A DNA stretch of 64,000 bases, from contig MU857612.1 in the NCBI GenBank assembly GCA_033296725.1, forward strand, positions 334,126-398,125, in the 5' to 3' direction. The position numbers and the translations under genes are program-made. Shown in pieces: positions 22,819-36,812 of this stretch. The notes below the pieces were generated by a model. The model saw nothing but the letters and a program-made list of their open reading frames with translations. It was not told the DNA's origin and ran no database searches. The first letter of the stretch is position 1; each line of letters starts with the position of its first letter. This stretch comes from Corynascus novoguineensis (Eukaryota; Ascomycota; Sordariomycetes; Sordariales; Chaetomiaceae).

Positions 22819-24225
22819 TCACTTCTTCTCGGCCCACTTCAGCGCACCAGGCACCGCGGGGTCGGCCTCGACATACTTGCATTGGGTGAAAGTCGACCAC
22901 AGCTGGCCAAGGAAGGAACGCTCCTCGCGGTGATACAAGTCACCCAGAAGCGGTTTGATAGCCTCGGTGGCCTCCTCAGCCTTGTAGAAGGGAATTCTCC
23001 TATTGCGTTGCGTTAGCAGCAGGTCAAACGGTAACATGTCGGCAGAGCTTGATAGAATGCAAGAATAAAACACATACGGGAAGAGATGGTGGACGACGTG
23101 GGTGTCGATGATGCCATGGAACAGGTGGCGGCCAACGAAGCCAAAGTCGCGGTCGACTGTGGCTAGGGCGCCCTTGACGAAAGTCCAGCTGTCGGCATCA
23201 AAGTGGTGAACCTCGGGATGGGTGTGGTGAAGGTAGGTAATGGCAACTGTGTCGCGCGTTCGTCATTAGCCTTTCCGGTCGTTCATAGGGGCACGGATAT
23301 CATCGAGCACTCAGCGGCAAGAGCGGCAGGAGAGGAAAAGAGGGAGTGAGGGAGGGAGGAGCTTACCAAGCCAGTGATGAACCCAGAAATAGGGCACGCC
23401 GTACATGAGGAACACCATCTTCCAGCCAACGACGGTGGAGGCGAGGTACAGCAGCCCGGCGACGAGGGCCAGGCCAAGGTCAGTGATAGCAACATAGACG
23501 GCCTCACTGGAGCGGAAGACGGCGCTAGTGGGTTCAAAGTGGCTAACGCGCCACCAGCTGCCCTTGCGCTGCTGGCTGTCGGGGCCAGCCGAGACGTTGA
23601 AGAGTAGGTACATCTGCCAACCGGCCAGCTGGTGGGCGAGCAACTTGAAGAGCTGCACCACCGGCACGTCCTCGATCAACTCGCGGTCCAGGTACAGGTC
23701 GGCGAGACGGCGCTTCTGGCGATCCGCTGCCGTGGCGGGCACGAAGGCCATGTCCTTCTCCATGTGGCCCGTGAAGCGGTGGTGGCGGTGGTGTGAGAAC
23801 TTCCAGCTGAAGTAGGGCACCAGCAGCGCCGAGTGCAGCGTCCAGCCGACGACGTCGTTGAGCCTCCGGTGCACAGAGAAGGCGCCGTGGCCGGCCTCAT
23901 GCGCCAGGATCCAAATGCCTGTGCAGACGAGGCCCTGGAGATAGCCGTAGACAATCCAGGCGGCAGTACGCCAGGCAAGGCCCTCGATCTGGGGGATATA
24001 GAAGAAGGCGGCCCAACCGAGGGCGGCCGCCATGGCCAGGTCGCGCACTACATAGCCCAGCGAGCGCCAGGTAGACGGGACGAAGCAGTGGGCGGGGATT
24101 GCGTCACGGATGGTTTGGATATCGGGGTATTGGGGCTCCTCGGCGAGCTTGATGGGCGCCGACTTGATCGCATCAGCAGCCCTCCGACTTCTCGTCGTCG
24201 TCGTCGTCGTAACTGTGGTTGCCAT
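22819..24225 (-). CDS. Membrane fatty-acid desaturase, delta-12/omega-3 type
   Basis: Three exons: 24225-23367, 23246-23078 and 22999-22819 (GTAAGC, GTATGT donors; ACAG, ATAG acceptors), 402 residues, ATG at 24225. Three histidine boxes that bind the di-iron centre are present: HEAGH (109-113), HHRHH (145-149) and HVVHH (336-340), with TM segments between them. The C-terminal block 'ALATVDRDFG...GRH' and 'RIPFYKAEEATEAI' is typical of fungal oleate delta-12 desaturases and their omega-3 paralogues. It inserts a double bond into an 18-carbon acyl chain in the ER, using cytochrome b5 electrons. Whether it makes linoleate or alpha-linolenate cannot be decided from sequence alone; the HEAGHGAFS form (Ala rather than the common Cys) leans me slightly to the omega-3 side. 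Confidence 0.9.
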
Positions 24226-25878
24226 TGTGTCGGTTTGGCAACAAAAAAAGATGCCTAGGAAAGAGCGAACGGGAGAGAGAGATGGTCAAGAGGAAGTGGA
24301 ACGTAAAAACCCCGAGCAAGTGCGGAAGACCACCTTTTTCTTCCCTCACCCCGGCTATCTCTCAATTTTTTTTTCTGCCGTCCCTCCATCCTCCCTTTTA
24401 GCCCTTTGTTGGTAGCCCCTGCTACTCCCGAACCATGCTAACGACCGAGGGGCCCCATCCTTCTAACGGGCGCGATGTACTCAGCGGGCTGGTATCCATC
24501 CATGTCTTCCTTGCTTGGCCGAGGCATGGTTTTAAGATTGCAACCAGATCCCAACAAAGATTTTACTTGGCCCGCCTCTCTCCCTGCTACGGCGGATCGC
24601 CGCCCGAAGCACCCTACGAAAGTACTGATATACCGTGTGGGCAACCCTAGAGAGTCAGAGTGGTGTTACCTGAAAGGAAACCTTTCCATCCTTTAGGCCC
24701 TAAAGTATTACACGGTGGGTTTATTTGAGTTGAGGCTGCTAGTCGAGACCGCCAGGAAAGGAAGGCGATGAATAACTACATGTGAATTCAGGGTCCAAGT
24801 GGCACCCTAGCAGAGCCTGTCCAACAGGACCCCAGTCCAAAACATCAAAATCCACTAAAGGGGAGATTTTAGCTCAGTTGGGCATGGGGGAATGGGGCAA
24901 GAGATTTCTTTGAGCCAATCGGCTTTCCAGTGGCGTTGAGCCGTTCCAATCTTCGATTTCATCCCAGATTTGTCGCCAGCGCTTTTCTTGCTATCGCATG
25001 CAAGTAAGCTCTGAGACATGGAAGGTTGATGGAACAGAGCCCCTTCGTCCGCCTAATACTCGAGATCATTCGCCAAAGGGAATCAAGCTTCCCTCGATCC
25101 CTCGCAGCGTGGCAAAGGGCGATAAAACAACTGGGGAACATTTCACGCCATTCGTTTCCTCAAAGATGGCCGACTAAAAATACATGTTTCCATTTTCACC
25201 CTACATTGACATTTTCGCCTTTCAAATCAGCCTTTCCTATCAGGTCAATGCACATGAGAGCCCCAAGAATCCCTTTCTCAAGCACACTGGGCATCTCCGA
25301 TCCCCAACTCCCCAGCGCCGCAGTAAAGCACCGTGCTTCCAAATAAAGCCCCAAACGATTCAGCATTTCTCATCGACTCGTCACCCACGCACGCGCATTG
25401 CTGCTGCCTCAGCATTGCGAAACACCTCAGCCGGTATCCTATCATGACCTTCCCATGTGTGCCCTCTTCCAGCCCAGCCTTCTCTCGTCCCATGTTTCCG
25501 AATACCCTGCCTTTCCCGTTCCGCTTTCCGGTCCCTGACAATACCTCGAGTTTCTGCAACGAAAAGAGTATGTAAAATTCGCCCGAGCCAAAGCCTGCAA
25601 CTTGGACACGTGGTCATGAGTACACGGGAGAGCCGTAGGGAAAAAAAAGAAGAAAAAAAAGAAAGAAACCGAAAATCACCACGTCACGCCATCCGTGAAA
25701 ATGAGCAAAACCACTGATCTGACTTGACACTCATACATCACTTAAAGGACCGCTTGGGGATGTTGTGAGACTCAAAAGTGGCAGTCTCGACAGCAGGATC
25801 CGGAGAGCGCCCTTTTCTCGGAAACGATGTGATTGGAAAGTCACAGAGGCGTCTCAAATCCGAACAGTGATCAGAAAC
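24226..25878. other. Intergenic, 1.65 kb
   Basis: Upstream region of the desaturase and 3' flank of the C2H2 factor. It contains a poly-purine tract around 25640-25670 and a D-arm-like string at 24869 that does not fold into a tRNA. No gene supported. Confidence 0.45.
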
Positions 25879-28800
25879 TCAACCTTGAGCTGCAATCGAC
25901 TTTTCCGCGCGGGCGCGCATATGGTTCGCGTGAGTCTCAAGGCAGGACGTGATTAGTCGAGTAACTGGGGATTTGGTTAGCAGCCCGCTGCAGAAAAACG
26001 ATGTCCTGCCCCGGAATGGCACTTACCAGGCCATACAGCAGCTTTATCAAACATGTAGGCCGTCACTCTCAAGAGCTTCGTAGCGTAGCCCGCACTGTCG
26101 TCCATGTGAAGTCTACCGTCGATACTAGAAACCGCCCCATTGCTGCCTTCACCGACACTGTTGAGTTGGGCCATGTCCATATTCATCTTGATCTCAGCAC
26201 CGCGAATAATCTCATCGATCTTCCCAAGCAGCTTAACATCCTCATCTTCAAGCAGCATAATTGCCGGCACTTGTGAAAGATCGACCTTGTCCCGGCCCAG
26301 TATGCCCAGATAGGGCCCAACGCGGTCCTGTAGAGTGGCAACCCATTCAGCAAGTACCTGGGCACAATCGAACGCACAAAGCGTCGCCTGCAGAGGCAAC
26401 TCGCGGCTGGTGAGGTGCGCAAAAGTGACCCCAAGCTTGTCAGAAGCAGAAAGAGACTCGGCCGCAAAAAAGGCCGCTTTTCGCAGGTGCTTTTCTCGGC
26501 GAGATATCGATCGGTCATTGGACAATTGTGTCTGGGACGACTGGGGCGCCTGTGGCGTCTGCTGGGTCGATTCAATGTTGTTGATATTGCCGGAGACAGG
26601 CAGCCTCGAAACACCAAACTCCGGAGAAGAGGTTTGCGTTGCCGGCGTATCGACCGTAAGGGAAGTCGTCCCCGGCGTGCTCGAGGGATCCGAGTTGGTG
26701 GACTCGGCGTTGGAAGCGGGTGATTGCTCGGCGTGCTGGACGATTTCCGAGCCTTTGGCCAACTCTTCAGCCATACCGTCCCAATCGCGCTGCCAGAACT
26801 TCTCCTTAGATCGCGAGAGGTTGACAAAAAGGCGGACATAGGCAAGATCAAGGAGCGGAATGCAATCGGCCGACAGCGGTCCTGCTCCGTGGGGATTTGG
26901 ACGTTCTGCAGAATGTCTCGGATTACTTGCCCAAGCGGCGTGCCACGCCCGGAGGGCCGGTTCGATGTGGCGGTGCATCTTCTCGGTTTCCTCGTTTGTC
27001 CAGACCTTGTTATGATGCCGCTGGCGCGTCTCCCAGATGTAGTTATGCAGTGCATTGATCAAAATCAGACAGCCGAAACTGCTTGGCTTCAGGCCGCTGT
27101 CGGGCAGGTCGCTAGCGTTCGCGGCAGAACCGAAGGGTTGGTGGACGTTAGTGAAGGACCGGTTGTGCTGCTTTTCGTTGGATCGCAGCAACTGCCCTAG
27201 GGCTTCATGGAACGTCATCCGGTTGTAGTTAGCTGCCGCTACTCCGCCCTTGGCCCGAAAAGCGGCCGCACTCTCGGCAGCGAAGAATTCTTCGTCACAA
27301 GGGAGATCGAGCAAGATTTCCGAGTTCGTCAGGGCCGGCGTGTGATTATACGCTGAGACAAGAAGGCTAGACAGGGTGAAGACGGCATAAAGTGTCCGCT
27401 TCCGCTCCTCGACGGCCTTCCAGCGCAGCCACTCGGCGTGCTCTTCGGAATGGTTTCCCCCGGATCCGTTCCAGTACCCAGCGCCGTCGGCATCCACCAT
27501 CTCAACATCCTTGGTCAAAGGTTCGACTCGCACTGGCCGTAGCAACTCCGCCCCCTGCGCAAGACTTACTAATGCGGCGGCATGGGTAGACGCAATCTCT
27601 CCAGACCGCTTGTCCCCGCAGTTATGACCGTACACGACATTCAGGAGCATAGCCTGAACTAACCACACGGGAGTTTCGATAGGGGATTCCTGCTGCTGTG
27701 AACTGTGGTCCGACATGGGTGTTCGGCGAATGGATTCTGCCTTTCTTACGTTCGCCTTCCTCCTCTCGTCGAGATACAGCTGAATCATCTTCTTGGCCAT
27801 CCCAAACAGCTCCGTGGCCGCCTGGTGCTCCAACTCAAAAAGGGCGCCGATGGCCGCCATAGAAAGAAGTAAACACCCACTCCCGCCAATGCCGCTATTT
27901 CGCCCGTTAGCCAACACTTGCGAAGGTATCTCGAACGTCAGCGTCGGTACGTGGAGGAAGGGCAGGTGGGGGTGGAAGTATCGCAGGTAAGCCCCGACGA
28001 ATCGCTGGAGTTCTTGTGTAGTCGGCAGGGTGCTGCTCTGATCGTTACTGCTGGCGATGGCGGCGCTGGTGCCGGTGGTGCTGGCTGTGCTGGGTGTACT
28101 GGCGGTTATCGGGGAGGGGCGGGTAGTGGCGAGGGGGGATGTCGATGTGGCGAACGAGTATCTCCGCGTACCAAATTGGGACGCCTGGGAGGCCGACAGG
28201 GCACCTAGGATGGCATTTCTTGTTGAATCAGTGATTGTCGAGACGGGTAAGGTGCCATGATAATTACTACCATTCATCGAGGAGGGCGTCTCCGGACCGG
28301 CACCGAAATTTAGCGCTTGGTTCATGTTTTGCGTGTTCAAGCCCGAGAGGAGCGAGGGCGAAGGTGTCGAGAAGTAGCTTTCGCCCATGGGCTTTGCCGA
28401 TGACGGTTGCGGTGACACGGGCGCGCCGTTTAAGAGGTCTGGAAAAACGGACCCGCTGACGTCGAGGGAGAAAGGGTTGGTCATCTGCGGTGGGCCCATG
28501 ATGGAGGTCTGCCACATTGAACTTGTCGCTGCTGTAGCCGTGTGGTGGTTGGAGCCATCCACCATGACGTCGCTGATGCCGCTTTGGCTTGTGGTGCTGA
28601 GCGCGGAGGGCGAGGAACCGTCCACGGCGGTCTCTACCGGCCCGTTGTTGAACGACATCGTATGGTCAAAGCCTGTTACCCAGTCGAAATCATCCAACGA
28701 CTGGCTCGCAGTCGACACGTCAGGGAGCCCGTGCGAGAAGGGCGATAGGGGATCCATGGCCATTGAAGGCGGAGAATCGTTGTAGTGGAGGGCGTTGGGG

Positions 28801-29719
28801 TTGATGGTAGAGCCAGGGGAGCCGCCAAAAAACAAGCTGCCGTCTATGTCGAATTCGGAACCAAACGGCATGGCTGGGGCCGTCCTTAGACCGCTTGAGA
28901 AATCCATGCCGTTGATACCGTGTGTCTCAAGCTTAGGCAGGCCGAGCGGCGCTCCGCGATGGGCTAAGGCCGAAGCCATGCCAAAGGCCTCAAGGCCGTG
29001 ATGAGACGGTAGCCCAATCAGGCTAGGGTGGCGACTATGGGTAGGGGGCATTCTCGAGACCTGGGTGGTGGTCGCGGCCATCATTTGAATGGCTGTATTG
29101 TCGATGTGGCTTATGGTGTTTGCCCTAGGCCGCATCGAGGCAGCATTGTCGCCAGCTGAGGCAGCACTGGGACCCGCGACACTGTTCTTCCGAACCCGGC
29201 CGGCACCGGGTGTCGCCCCACTCGCGCTCTCACGACGGTTGCGCGGGCGGGACGACGGCGTCGTGGTTTGATGCAGCTTTTGCTGATGCCGCAAGAGCAA
29301 GTCGCGGCGAGCAAAGCACCGAGCGCACTCTGGACACTGGAATGGTTTTTCTTTGGTGTGGGATCGCTCGTGGCGCTTCAAGTGCTCCAGACGGGCAAAG
29401 GAGCGCTGGCAAGTGCCACAGACGTGGGGTCGAGGTTTGTCCGTCTTGGGCGGCGGGAAGGCTGCGGGGGTTTTCGTGTTGACCATGATAGTCGAAGCTT
29501 TAAAACGGGGGAAATGAGTTGTTAGCCAAGAAAAACATTTTAGGCTCAGCAAGGAAGAGGGATAAGGAGGAGGTGGCAGAGGATAGAAAACTAGAGGCTA
29601 CGATTGCAATCGTGCGTCTCACGATTGCTGATGCGCGGTGCTTGATGAGCGGACGTACCAGCTTCGTCGCCTGCAGGGGCGCTACCGCTCGCGGCCGAGG
29701 GAGTCGACGAATTGGACAT
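25879..29719 (-). CDS. C2H2 zinc-finger transcription factor with fungal MHR domain (Adr1/AmdX-like)
   Basis: Three exons: 29719-29659, 29497-26027 and 25964-25879; introns 29498-29658 (GTACGT...AAAG) and 25965-26026 (GTAAGT...CCAG); 1205 residues. The small first exon supplies the ATG and joins in frame just before 'STIMVNTKTP'; an internal ATG at 29486 is the alternative start. Two adjacent C2H2 fingers occur at residues 47-67 and 75-96 ('RSFARLEHLKRHERSHT', 'CARCFARRDLLLRHQQKLH'), the finger pair of the Adr1/AmdX group. A long Ser/Thr/Pro/Asn region follows, then a fungal-type middle homology region starting near 'TTQELQRFVGAYLRYFHPHLPF'. Such factors control carbon, nitrogen or lipid use genes in the nucleus; the targets here are unknown. 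The last exon ends in 'ARAEKSIAAQG'. Confidence 0.85.
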
Positions 29720-32700
29720 AGTAGCGACAGCGTCGAGCTTGCTACCAACGTCGCTTGACACAGTCATGGTCCAGTTGGCGGGATTTTGGGAGGTTTCGGC
29801 TGGTCGGGCGACTTTGTGCGGTGGAACAGAGGGCGGGCGATGTGTGAACAGTCAACCGAGTCCCATCAACTGCGTCGGAGCAGGCAATGAAGAGTGGGGA
29901 GCGGCCGCAGGCAGTAAAGGAGGCAGCGACAGCGGCGGGCGGGTAAGGTAGTGTAGCGGAGCGGTGGGGAGCAGGAGCTTTATTGGAGTGGGAGAGATGA
30001 GGAGGGGCTCGACGAAAGTGTCGACTGTGGCATGCTATTCCGGTGCAATTGTTGAGATCCGGACTCGCTGCGGCCGTGCAAAGACTTCTTGTGTCGGTCT
30101 CAACTCGTTCAGGATCTCGATGGCATCCCACGGCGAAGTTTGTGGTGCAAAGAGCAGAGCAACCAAAGAGCCGGCTGAGGAGAGGCGGTTGCTGTTGGTG
30201 GAGGCGGGAAAGCATGAGCCACTTGGATTGGCAGGTGCACACAAGAAACAGCGCGCGGGTCCCCTGGAACTCCCCTGAATCCCGGCTGGCTTGGCTGGAT
30301 TGCCCAAAACGGTACGACCTGCGGATGGCGAAATTGGGGTGCAAGGCTCGAGCAGAAATCCAGCGTGGCGGCTAAGCCCAAGGAGTAAAACAACGGTACA
30401 GTGTTAATTCTCGCCACCTAACGGTCCTGCGCTAGCGACTCGGATTCATCTGTGGTGCGATACAGGTAAGGTAGGTACGTACTGGGCCACGCCATGCCGA
30501 AGCAAGGAAGAAGGGCTGCAGAGCTCGCGCGACAAACCATCGAGTCTCGTGGCACCGGGCCAATGCCTCGATTGCGAAGGAAGAGCGGGCGATCCGGGCA
30601 CAACCGCCCCACGAACGACCCTGGATAATAACAAATCCAGCGAACTTGATCAAGTATTTGTAAACAGCCTGAGGATACACTGGAGATTGAGTCGTCGTCA
30701 GCAGCTCCATGCAGACTGGTAGCATCTGGCAGCGAGAGACGCGCAGAGACCAAGGTATCTCGAAAGTACGCCGTACAATTCGACGGTGGAGCCAGTTTGG
30801 CCGTGAGTCAGAGAAGGCTGGCAGAAAACGGCGACGAACAACGGTGAGCGGACCGACGCCGCAGCTCCAGGCACGGTGACATTTGCGCGAACGCTTGCCG
30901 ATTTCCACTCATCGCGCCCACGCAGTGTTCACATCGTCGCGAATAATCAAAGGGTATATCTGTCATAAAATCTGCTGCTTATAGTTTTTCGATGAGTCTA
31001 TGCTTCTTGTAGGTATCTCCATTTCGCTCCCGCGACCTTGTCTAGTCATCAATGCAGGGCGCTACACGTGAGGTTGAACTCCTCCGAGTACTCCGGTACT
31101 TCTATCCGATTTCCAGTATCCAATTGACACCCGCATCCTTGGAACACGGCAGGGGTTTTATGCAACTTGCCCGTTTTTCTCTTTTGCTCCTGTTCAGTCA
31201 CGGGTCACCAAACAGCCCCTAACACTGTCCAGCGGAACATTTCGAGACCCCGGGCAGTCTCGATACCATGGTGCCATGGCTGCGCTTGCTGCTGTGGGCT
31301 TCTTTGCAGGGTAGGCGGAGCAGCGATTTGTGTGATTGATCAGTCCCAAAGTGCGCTATGCCAGTTTCGAGCTAGCGCTACCAAGCTTCCTGCTTCGACA
31401 GTGTCCCGACTTGATTCACACATGCTAGCAGATAAGGGAACGATGGTCCGAGAGCAACCATGCAATGGCCCGCTGGAAACCGCGGCAGACGGCCGTCCGC
31501 TCCGGGCAGGCGAACCTGCAACGGCTGTCGAGCACCTCGAACTCGCGACTTCAAAGCATGTCACTCGCAAATTATTTTTTCTGTTTTTGACCAATAACTT
31601 GAAGTTGGGTAACTTCAGGCGAAAAGTGTACACATTACTGTGCTGCGTAGGCGGTCTACCGAGGTGACGCTTTCGGAAAGCTGCGGCATGGGCAGAGCTC
31701 CAAGCGCTAACAGACTGGAGAATGAAGATCCTTGTTGTTCAGTGTGCGGATACAATGGAGGTCAGGGGCTTGGCTAATGGAGACGGTCGAGGACGCTCGC
31801 CGGGGCTCGCATTCACAACTCCCACGTCGACACCTCGAGCTTGTTTTCTTCTATGCTGCTGCGGAGGATCAGTTGATACGGAGTACAGCATTCCAAGCCC
31901 GCAGTAGATACCTCATGCAATGCGTAATGTCCGCAGTCTTTTTGCGCGTGCATTAGTGCCAGATAATAGGTAGCTATATATGCCACCAACGGTTAAAGGC
32001 GCGTCAAGCTCGGGATAGCGCCAAAGGTCAATTTGGACGAGCCCTCAGTCAACCATGTCCCAACTCTCCCTACGCCGCCTTTGTGGCGATCTCGGAGACG
32101 GACCCACGCAGCATTTCAGACACCTGGTCTACTATTGATCGACAGCCTAGTGGTTCTATTAATATAGCCGTTCCTGCTCCCTGTTTGCTCCCTGTTAAAC
32201 GCAAGCACGCCGATGCTCTGAACTGGTAAAACACGGCGTCTGAGTGGATTCGTCTGGGTCGTCGCTACTGTGTAGTGCCAGGCAGCTCAAATGCCAGATT
32301 CGAGCCGTTGCCCCACTGGGGCGCATCTTTTTTTCCTGGAGTGGCGTGCAGTGCATTTGGCTTAGGCAAGAAAATAGGTACCTGACCACACCGACCTAGG
32401 CACTGTAACTGCGAATGGCATCGCAAGCGTCTCAAATCAATTCTGTCTGTTTTGCGAGTAAGGGACGGGACGGCACTTAACTGCCACCTCAAAATTTTCT
32501 TACTAGATTCCTCGAGAAAGTCGAGGCCATTACCATGTTCCAGCCTGCTTGGCGCGGTACTTTTAACCCAGAATCATCAGGCTTTCCAAGGCAATGTAAT
32601 CCCTAAACTGGCAAGTGCAACAGCAAAGAAAAGCATGATGGCCAATCCAGAAAGCCTTTGAACCAGAGCACGGATGATGCTTGTTTTGTGCGAGACCCTT

Positions 32701-35700
32701 CATGTTGGGCTGGAAACCTGACCGCCGAATCCCGCGCTAATCAGGGTCTAAAGTACTCCAATGACTTCCAATTCTTCAACACCAGGCCAAGCTAAAAAGA
32801 GGCCCGGCAAATCTTTGTGGCCAATCATCGGAACCAGGCAGAACCTCGGCATGGCTCCCCACCGGCCTCTTGCCCATCAAAGGATCTAGGAGCTTCCTAT
32901 GTTGCGCATCGCCATGGCAAACCTAGACCAGTGGCAGACAGGCGGTGACTGCTGCACGCAACAAGCCGTAAGGTGAACCCCCACGCATCAGATCCACGAC
33001 ATGTAGCTGGAGACATAAGAAGGTGCAGCTGGCAGGTCATCTTTGACTAATGAAACGGGGCAATCCGGAGACCAGCTCGGAAAGTACGTTTGAAACCGAG
33101 AGAACGGCGTGTGCCGCGAACGCACCGCTTTTATCGTTCGAGCAACATTACTAAGATCCGAAAATTTTTCCATTCAAAAGTATCCATTACCAGGAAGTTC
33201 TCGCATCGCTGCACAGAGTTGCGTACGTGAATGATTACGCTGCAGTCCGCGTCGGCATGTCAGTTTCCGTTCGGCGGGTTTTACTCCGCCATTAGTAGGT
33301 CTTTCAGTGGTGGCAGCGATAACGTTCCATGGAGGGGTAAGGTGCAGATAAGCCCTGCATCGCGGGGCACTTGTGGCCAAAGCTCCAGAGCTCCTCCTGC
33401 TTGGCCCTTCTATTCAAGTGGCTCTAGTCCAAACATGGAGCATAGGAGCTCAACTGCTGAAACTGCCCTCAAACATTTTGACGATGCACAAATATACCAT
33501 TGCTCTTGACAGCAACATTGAACGATTCCTAGTTACCTAAAGTGTATAGCACTATTATCTGAGGCATTTCCAGCGTACATTGGCAAATCCAAGAATCATC
33601 GCGAGTCGAGTCCGTCACACCAACGACGCCGATGGCTTTTGAGGCCCGTGTCCCACAATTGGGCTTCCGCTCCAAGGCGCGCTGCTCGAAAGGTAAGGTG
33701 CTTCTGCATTCTACTCCGGTCTGGTGATTTTTATCCAGACATTTGCAACGTATTCGACGCACGCAGCTGTTTGAGAACTGCAAAGATAGAACGACGGCCT
33801 AGAGCCGCTGCTTGTTTCCTGACTTTCTAGACATCTGGATGCTTCAGAGTGTATCGGTACCCAAGGTGGGTTTCGGTTGTTTCTGGAAATCTGACCCCAC
33901 TGCTGGCAAGGTAGACACTTGTCGTGTGCACCACAGACACAGGCAGACACTCAGTTTGCAGCAGACGCTGCAGCCCGTGGCGGTTTCATCTCGGATTTGC
34001 CAGCTTCCAGCCAACAACAACGGGGCTTGAGCCCTCGTGCATCTGCAACAGCACCATTACCACTCAGCTCCAGCTAGCGCCCTCCTAACTCCAAAGCCCT
34101 CACTTTCGGCCTGAGATTCGAAACGCCTTTAACACACGGCTTCTTGACGAGCGGCCTTGTTTGCTTAGGGTGGAAAGCCTAGAAGCAAACAACAGCTTCT
34201 TGAGCTCCCCATGACCTGGCCAGCTTACAAGCAATAGTCGTAGGAAAAATGTCATCCCCGGCGGCCCTGCCGCATCCCTGTCCGTTTCCCTGGTTTTCTC
34301 CAACCTCCAACTCCTGCTTGCAGATGTTCTTGGAGAAGCGGAGCACGCCGGCCAGGACGAATGATACTTCAAGACGACTTCGTTTCCGATTTCACCCTTG
34401 CTTCTCTTGTCACCCAACCCATTGACGGATCACACGAAGGAATCTCGGGACAGTCTGATCGCAGAAGCCGAGACTCAAGTTAGCCAGTCTGGCTTAATTA
34501 TCACTCCGGCAAGGGTTTGGCAGCGCGGTCCAAACCGGGCCAGGGCTGCGGAGCCGCGGACTGTATTCGGCCGACGAAGGCCCCATTCCTCAAGTACGCA
34601 GTATGCTGCGCGCCCAAGTGATGAGGATCCCGTGATCTGTTTGTGCAGAGCCATGCATGCAATTTCCGGCCGCTGCAGGTAATCTAGGTGCAGAGTGCCA
34701 TCGAAGGCGGCTTGTGCTGCACAGGGACATCCTGCATATGAAGCAGAGGTCCTTCAACAGTATTGGTATGTGGTGTGCATATTGCTTGAGTTTGGGATGA
34801 CCAGCAAAACAGCACGTTTCCGTCCCTGATCTTGCAGCCTGTTACCAGTTTCTAAGGACCAGAGACGCCGCCAATCTGGATAAGCGTCGAGTGTTGTCTC
34901 TCCCGTAAAGAGTTGGTGGCACTTTGCCTTTGCGTCACAGTGGCCAGTAGGGCAGGCATGTTAGGTGTGTTCGGCAGCTTAGGAGCCGGTCGGGAATGCA
35001 AGCCAGCCGCCTAAGGGTGGCAGCACATCTAGCAAATTGTACAGCGCCCGGGAATTCTGCCGCTCAAGCAGATTTCCAGTCATCAGCCCACGTCATGCCA
35101 TATGAAAGGGCTGATATAGGCTCCAAACACAACCTGTTAACACTTGCGAACATGAGAGGAGGTTAGTTGAACTGGGCAAGCCCGGGAGCGGCCAAGACTC
35201 AACCGCCACGCGCAGCAGCGGCCTTTCATACGAGGTTGATCTGAAAAGCATTGTCAACACCCATACCCCGTTTCACCGTGGTCCCATCAAGGGTGCATCA
35301 CATTCCGACCGCTCCTTGGGCGAGAGTATCTTTGTCCATTAATCCAGACATATATGATGGCGATAGCTTCTTCCATCGACTCCCCAGTATCAGACGGCAG
35401 CACCACCTCCACGGGAAGGAGAGGAAAGGGTCAATTCACTTTCCCTCGCATTGAACCCCGAGGATTGGGGATGTAGACCACAATACGGTCATCGCCGGTC
35501 GCCGCTTCGAGTGGCAGGATTTGCCCTCCGATCATGTGTCGGCTCGGCTCGGGCTGACGGGGACGCGGAGCAGGTACCCGACCGAGCCCGGGCCTGCGAT
35601 GACCCGCCAGTCGGCCCACTCTCACGGCAGGTTTAACAAGCGGCGTTTTGGACTCTTCCCCTGACCAAGAAAGCCTGTGGCTCCCAGTTGCTGCGTGCGT

Positions 35701-36464
35701 CTGTTGACATACGATCGTTAACTTGACGTATTACACCCTCGACTCTTCCGGCACTGTGCGATCTTTCAGATCAGAAATCTTGACGTAGAGTGACAGTTAT
35801 TTTCTTTGCTGGGTTCAAGGCACGGAGAATGCTCGGAGATGTGATCATGTTCATATTCCCTGTTCTGCGCACTCTCATCTTCTAGAACCGGACAGACAGC
35901 GGTTTGGACCCTTACAGCAAAGGGACCCAACCCTTCCCTCGCCTCTAATTCTACGATCTCGACTCTTTCACTGGCAACGAGATTCCTCCTCCTTCATCCC
36001 AAGTACCCAATACCCCCGCTGGCAACAATGGAGCGATACAAATGAGGCGGCCTGCGGTGAAAATTGTGAAGGGCATGGGTTGGTCCGTTGGGCGGTTGTG
36101 GTGTACGGTAGCTTTCATGACGGGGCCTACGGGTGCATGTACAACTCCTAGACACCACTGACGACCCCAGACTTTTGGCGATGATTCTTACGGTTCTCCC
36201 AGCCCACAAAAACGGAGCCGATGTGGTTGCGGCTCTTCTCGCACGCCCAAAGACGGTGACGAACACCTCTGGTCTGGGAGATATTCTTTGCCTGTCCGAA
36301 TTTTCCGAGCAATCTCACCCTACGGTCGGGATTTTTTCTTCTTTTCATTGTCTATCAAGAGCCGATAAGGGGCGCATCGGCCGGGTGTGAGGTACTTGTG
36401 TGTTTAACAAAAACCACAAAAGAGCATTTTTTCACTTCCACCCCGCCCCGGCCCCAAAACACAC

Positions 36465-36560
36465 ATAAGCTCCCTTCTTCGTTCGTTTTCCTCACCTTTC
36501 CAGCCTTCTTTTTTTCCTCGTGACTTGCTCTTCGGTATCCATTTTCTCTGTTATTACAGT
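36465..36560 (+). promoter_or_regulatory. Pyrimidine-rich, core-promoter-like tract
   Basis: C/T-rich stretch with long T and CTT runs on the plus strand, like the CT tracts just upstream of transcription starts in highly expressed filamentous-fungal genes. No convincing protein gene follows, only a 41-codon frame, so it could serve an unannotated short or non-coding transcript. Confidence 0.3.
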
Positions 36561-36686
36561 CTCCCCTTTCGTAGCGTCTCGTTGACGGAACCTATCCGTT
36601 GGGGCTATATCTGACAGCTACAGAAGGGGCGCGTTCCCCCTTTTCGCTTGGGAAGGGGGATATACGGAGAGGTTCCTGAAGAAGCA

Positions 36687-36812
36687 ATGAGACGGTATCA
36701 ACCCTTAAATGACTCCGCTCCGTTTTTTGTTCTCACAGACTGTATACCGGTTATTTTCTACTTCTGCCTCAGTAGGTTACTTTCCCTTCAGCACGTTAGC
36801 CTGCCTTGGTAA
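36687..36812 (+). CDS. Possible 41-residue ORF with hydrophobic segment (doubtful)
   Basis: ATG at 36687, stop at 36810-36812. It has a polar start (MRRYQPLNDS) followed by a hydrophobic stretch ('FFVLTDCIPVIFYFCL') that could be a membrane anchor or the first exon of a spliced gene. It sits about 130 bases after a CT-rich promoter-like tract, which is the only reason to list it. No homology is recognised and coding is unproven. Confidence 0.15.
   Translation: MRRYQPLNDSAPFFVLTDCIPVIFYFCLSRLLSLQHVSLPW

Noticed and set aside
24862..24955. tRNA-like D-arm string (TAGCTCAGTTGGGC) with a GTTCCAATC further downstream
   Set aside because: The acceptor stem does not pair, the T-loop deviates from TTCRANY, and the spacing is wrong for an intronless tRNA. 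Treated as chance.
29742..30344. Minus-strand 200-codon frame upstream of the C2H2 factor
   Set aside because: No family motif, low-complexity composition and position fit 5' UTR/promoter of the C2H2 gene. The first exon with ATG at 29719 explains the gene start better.
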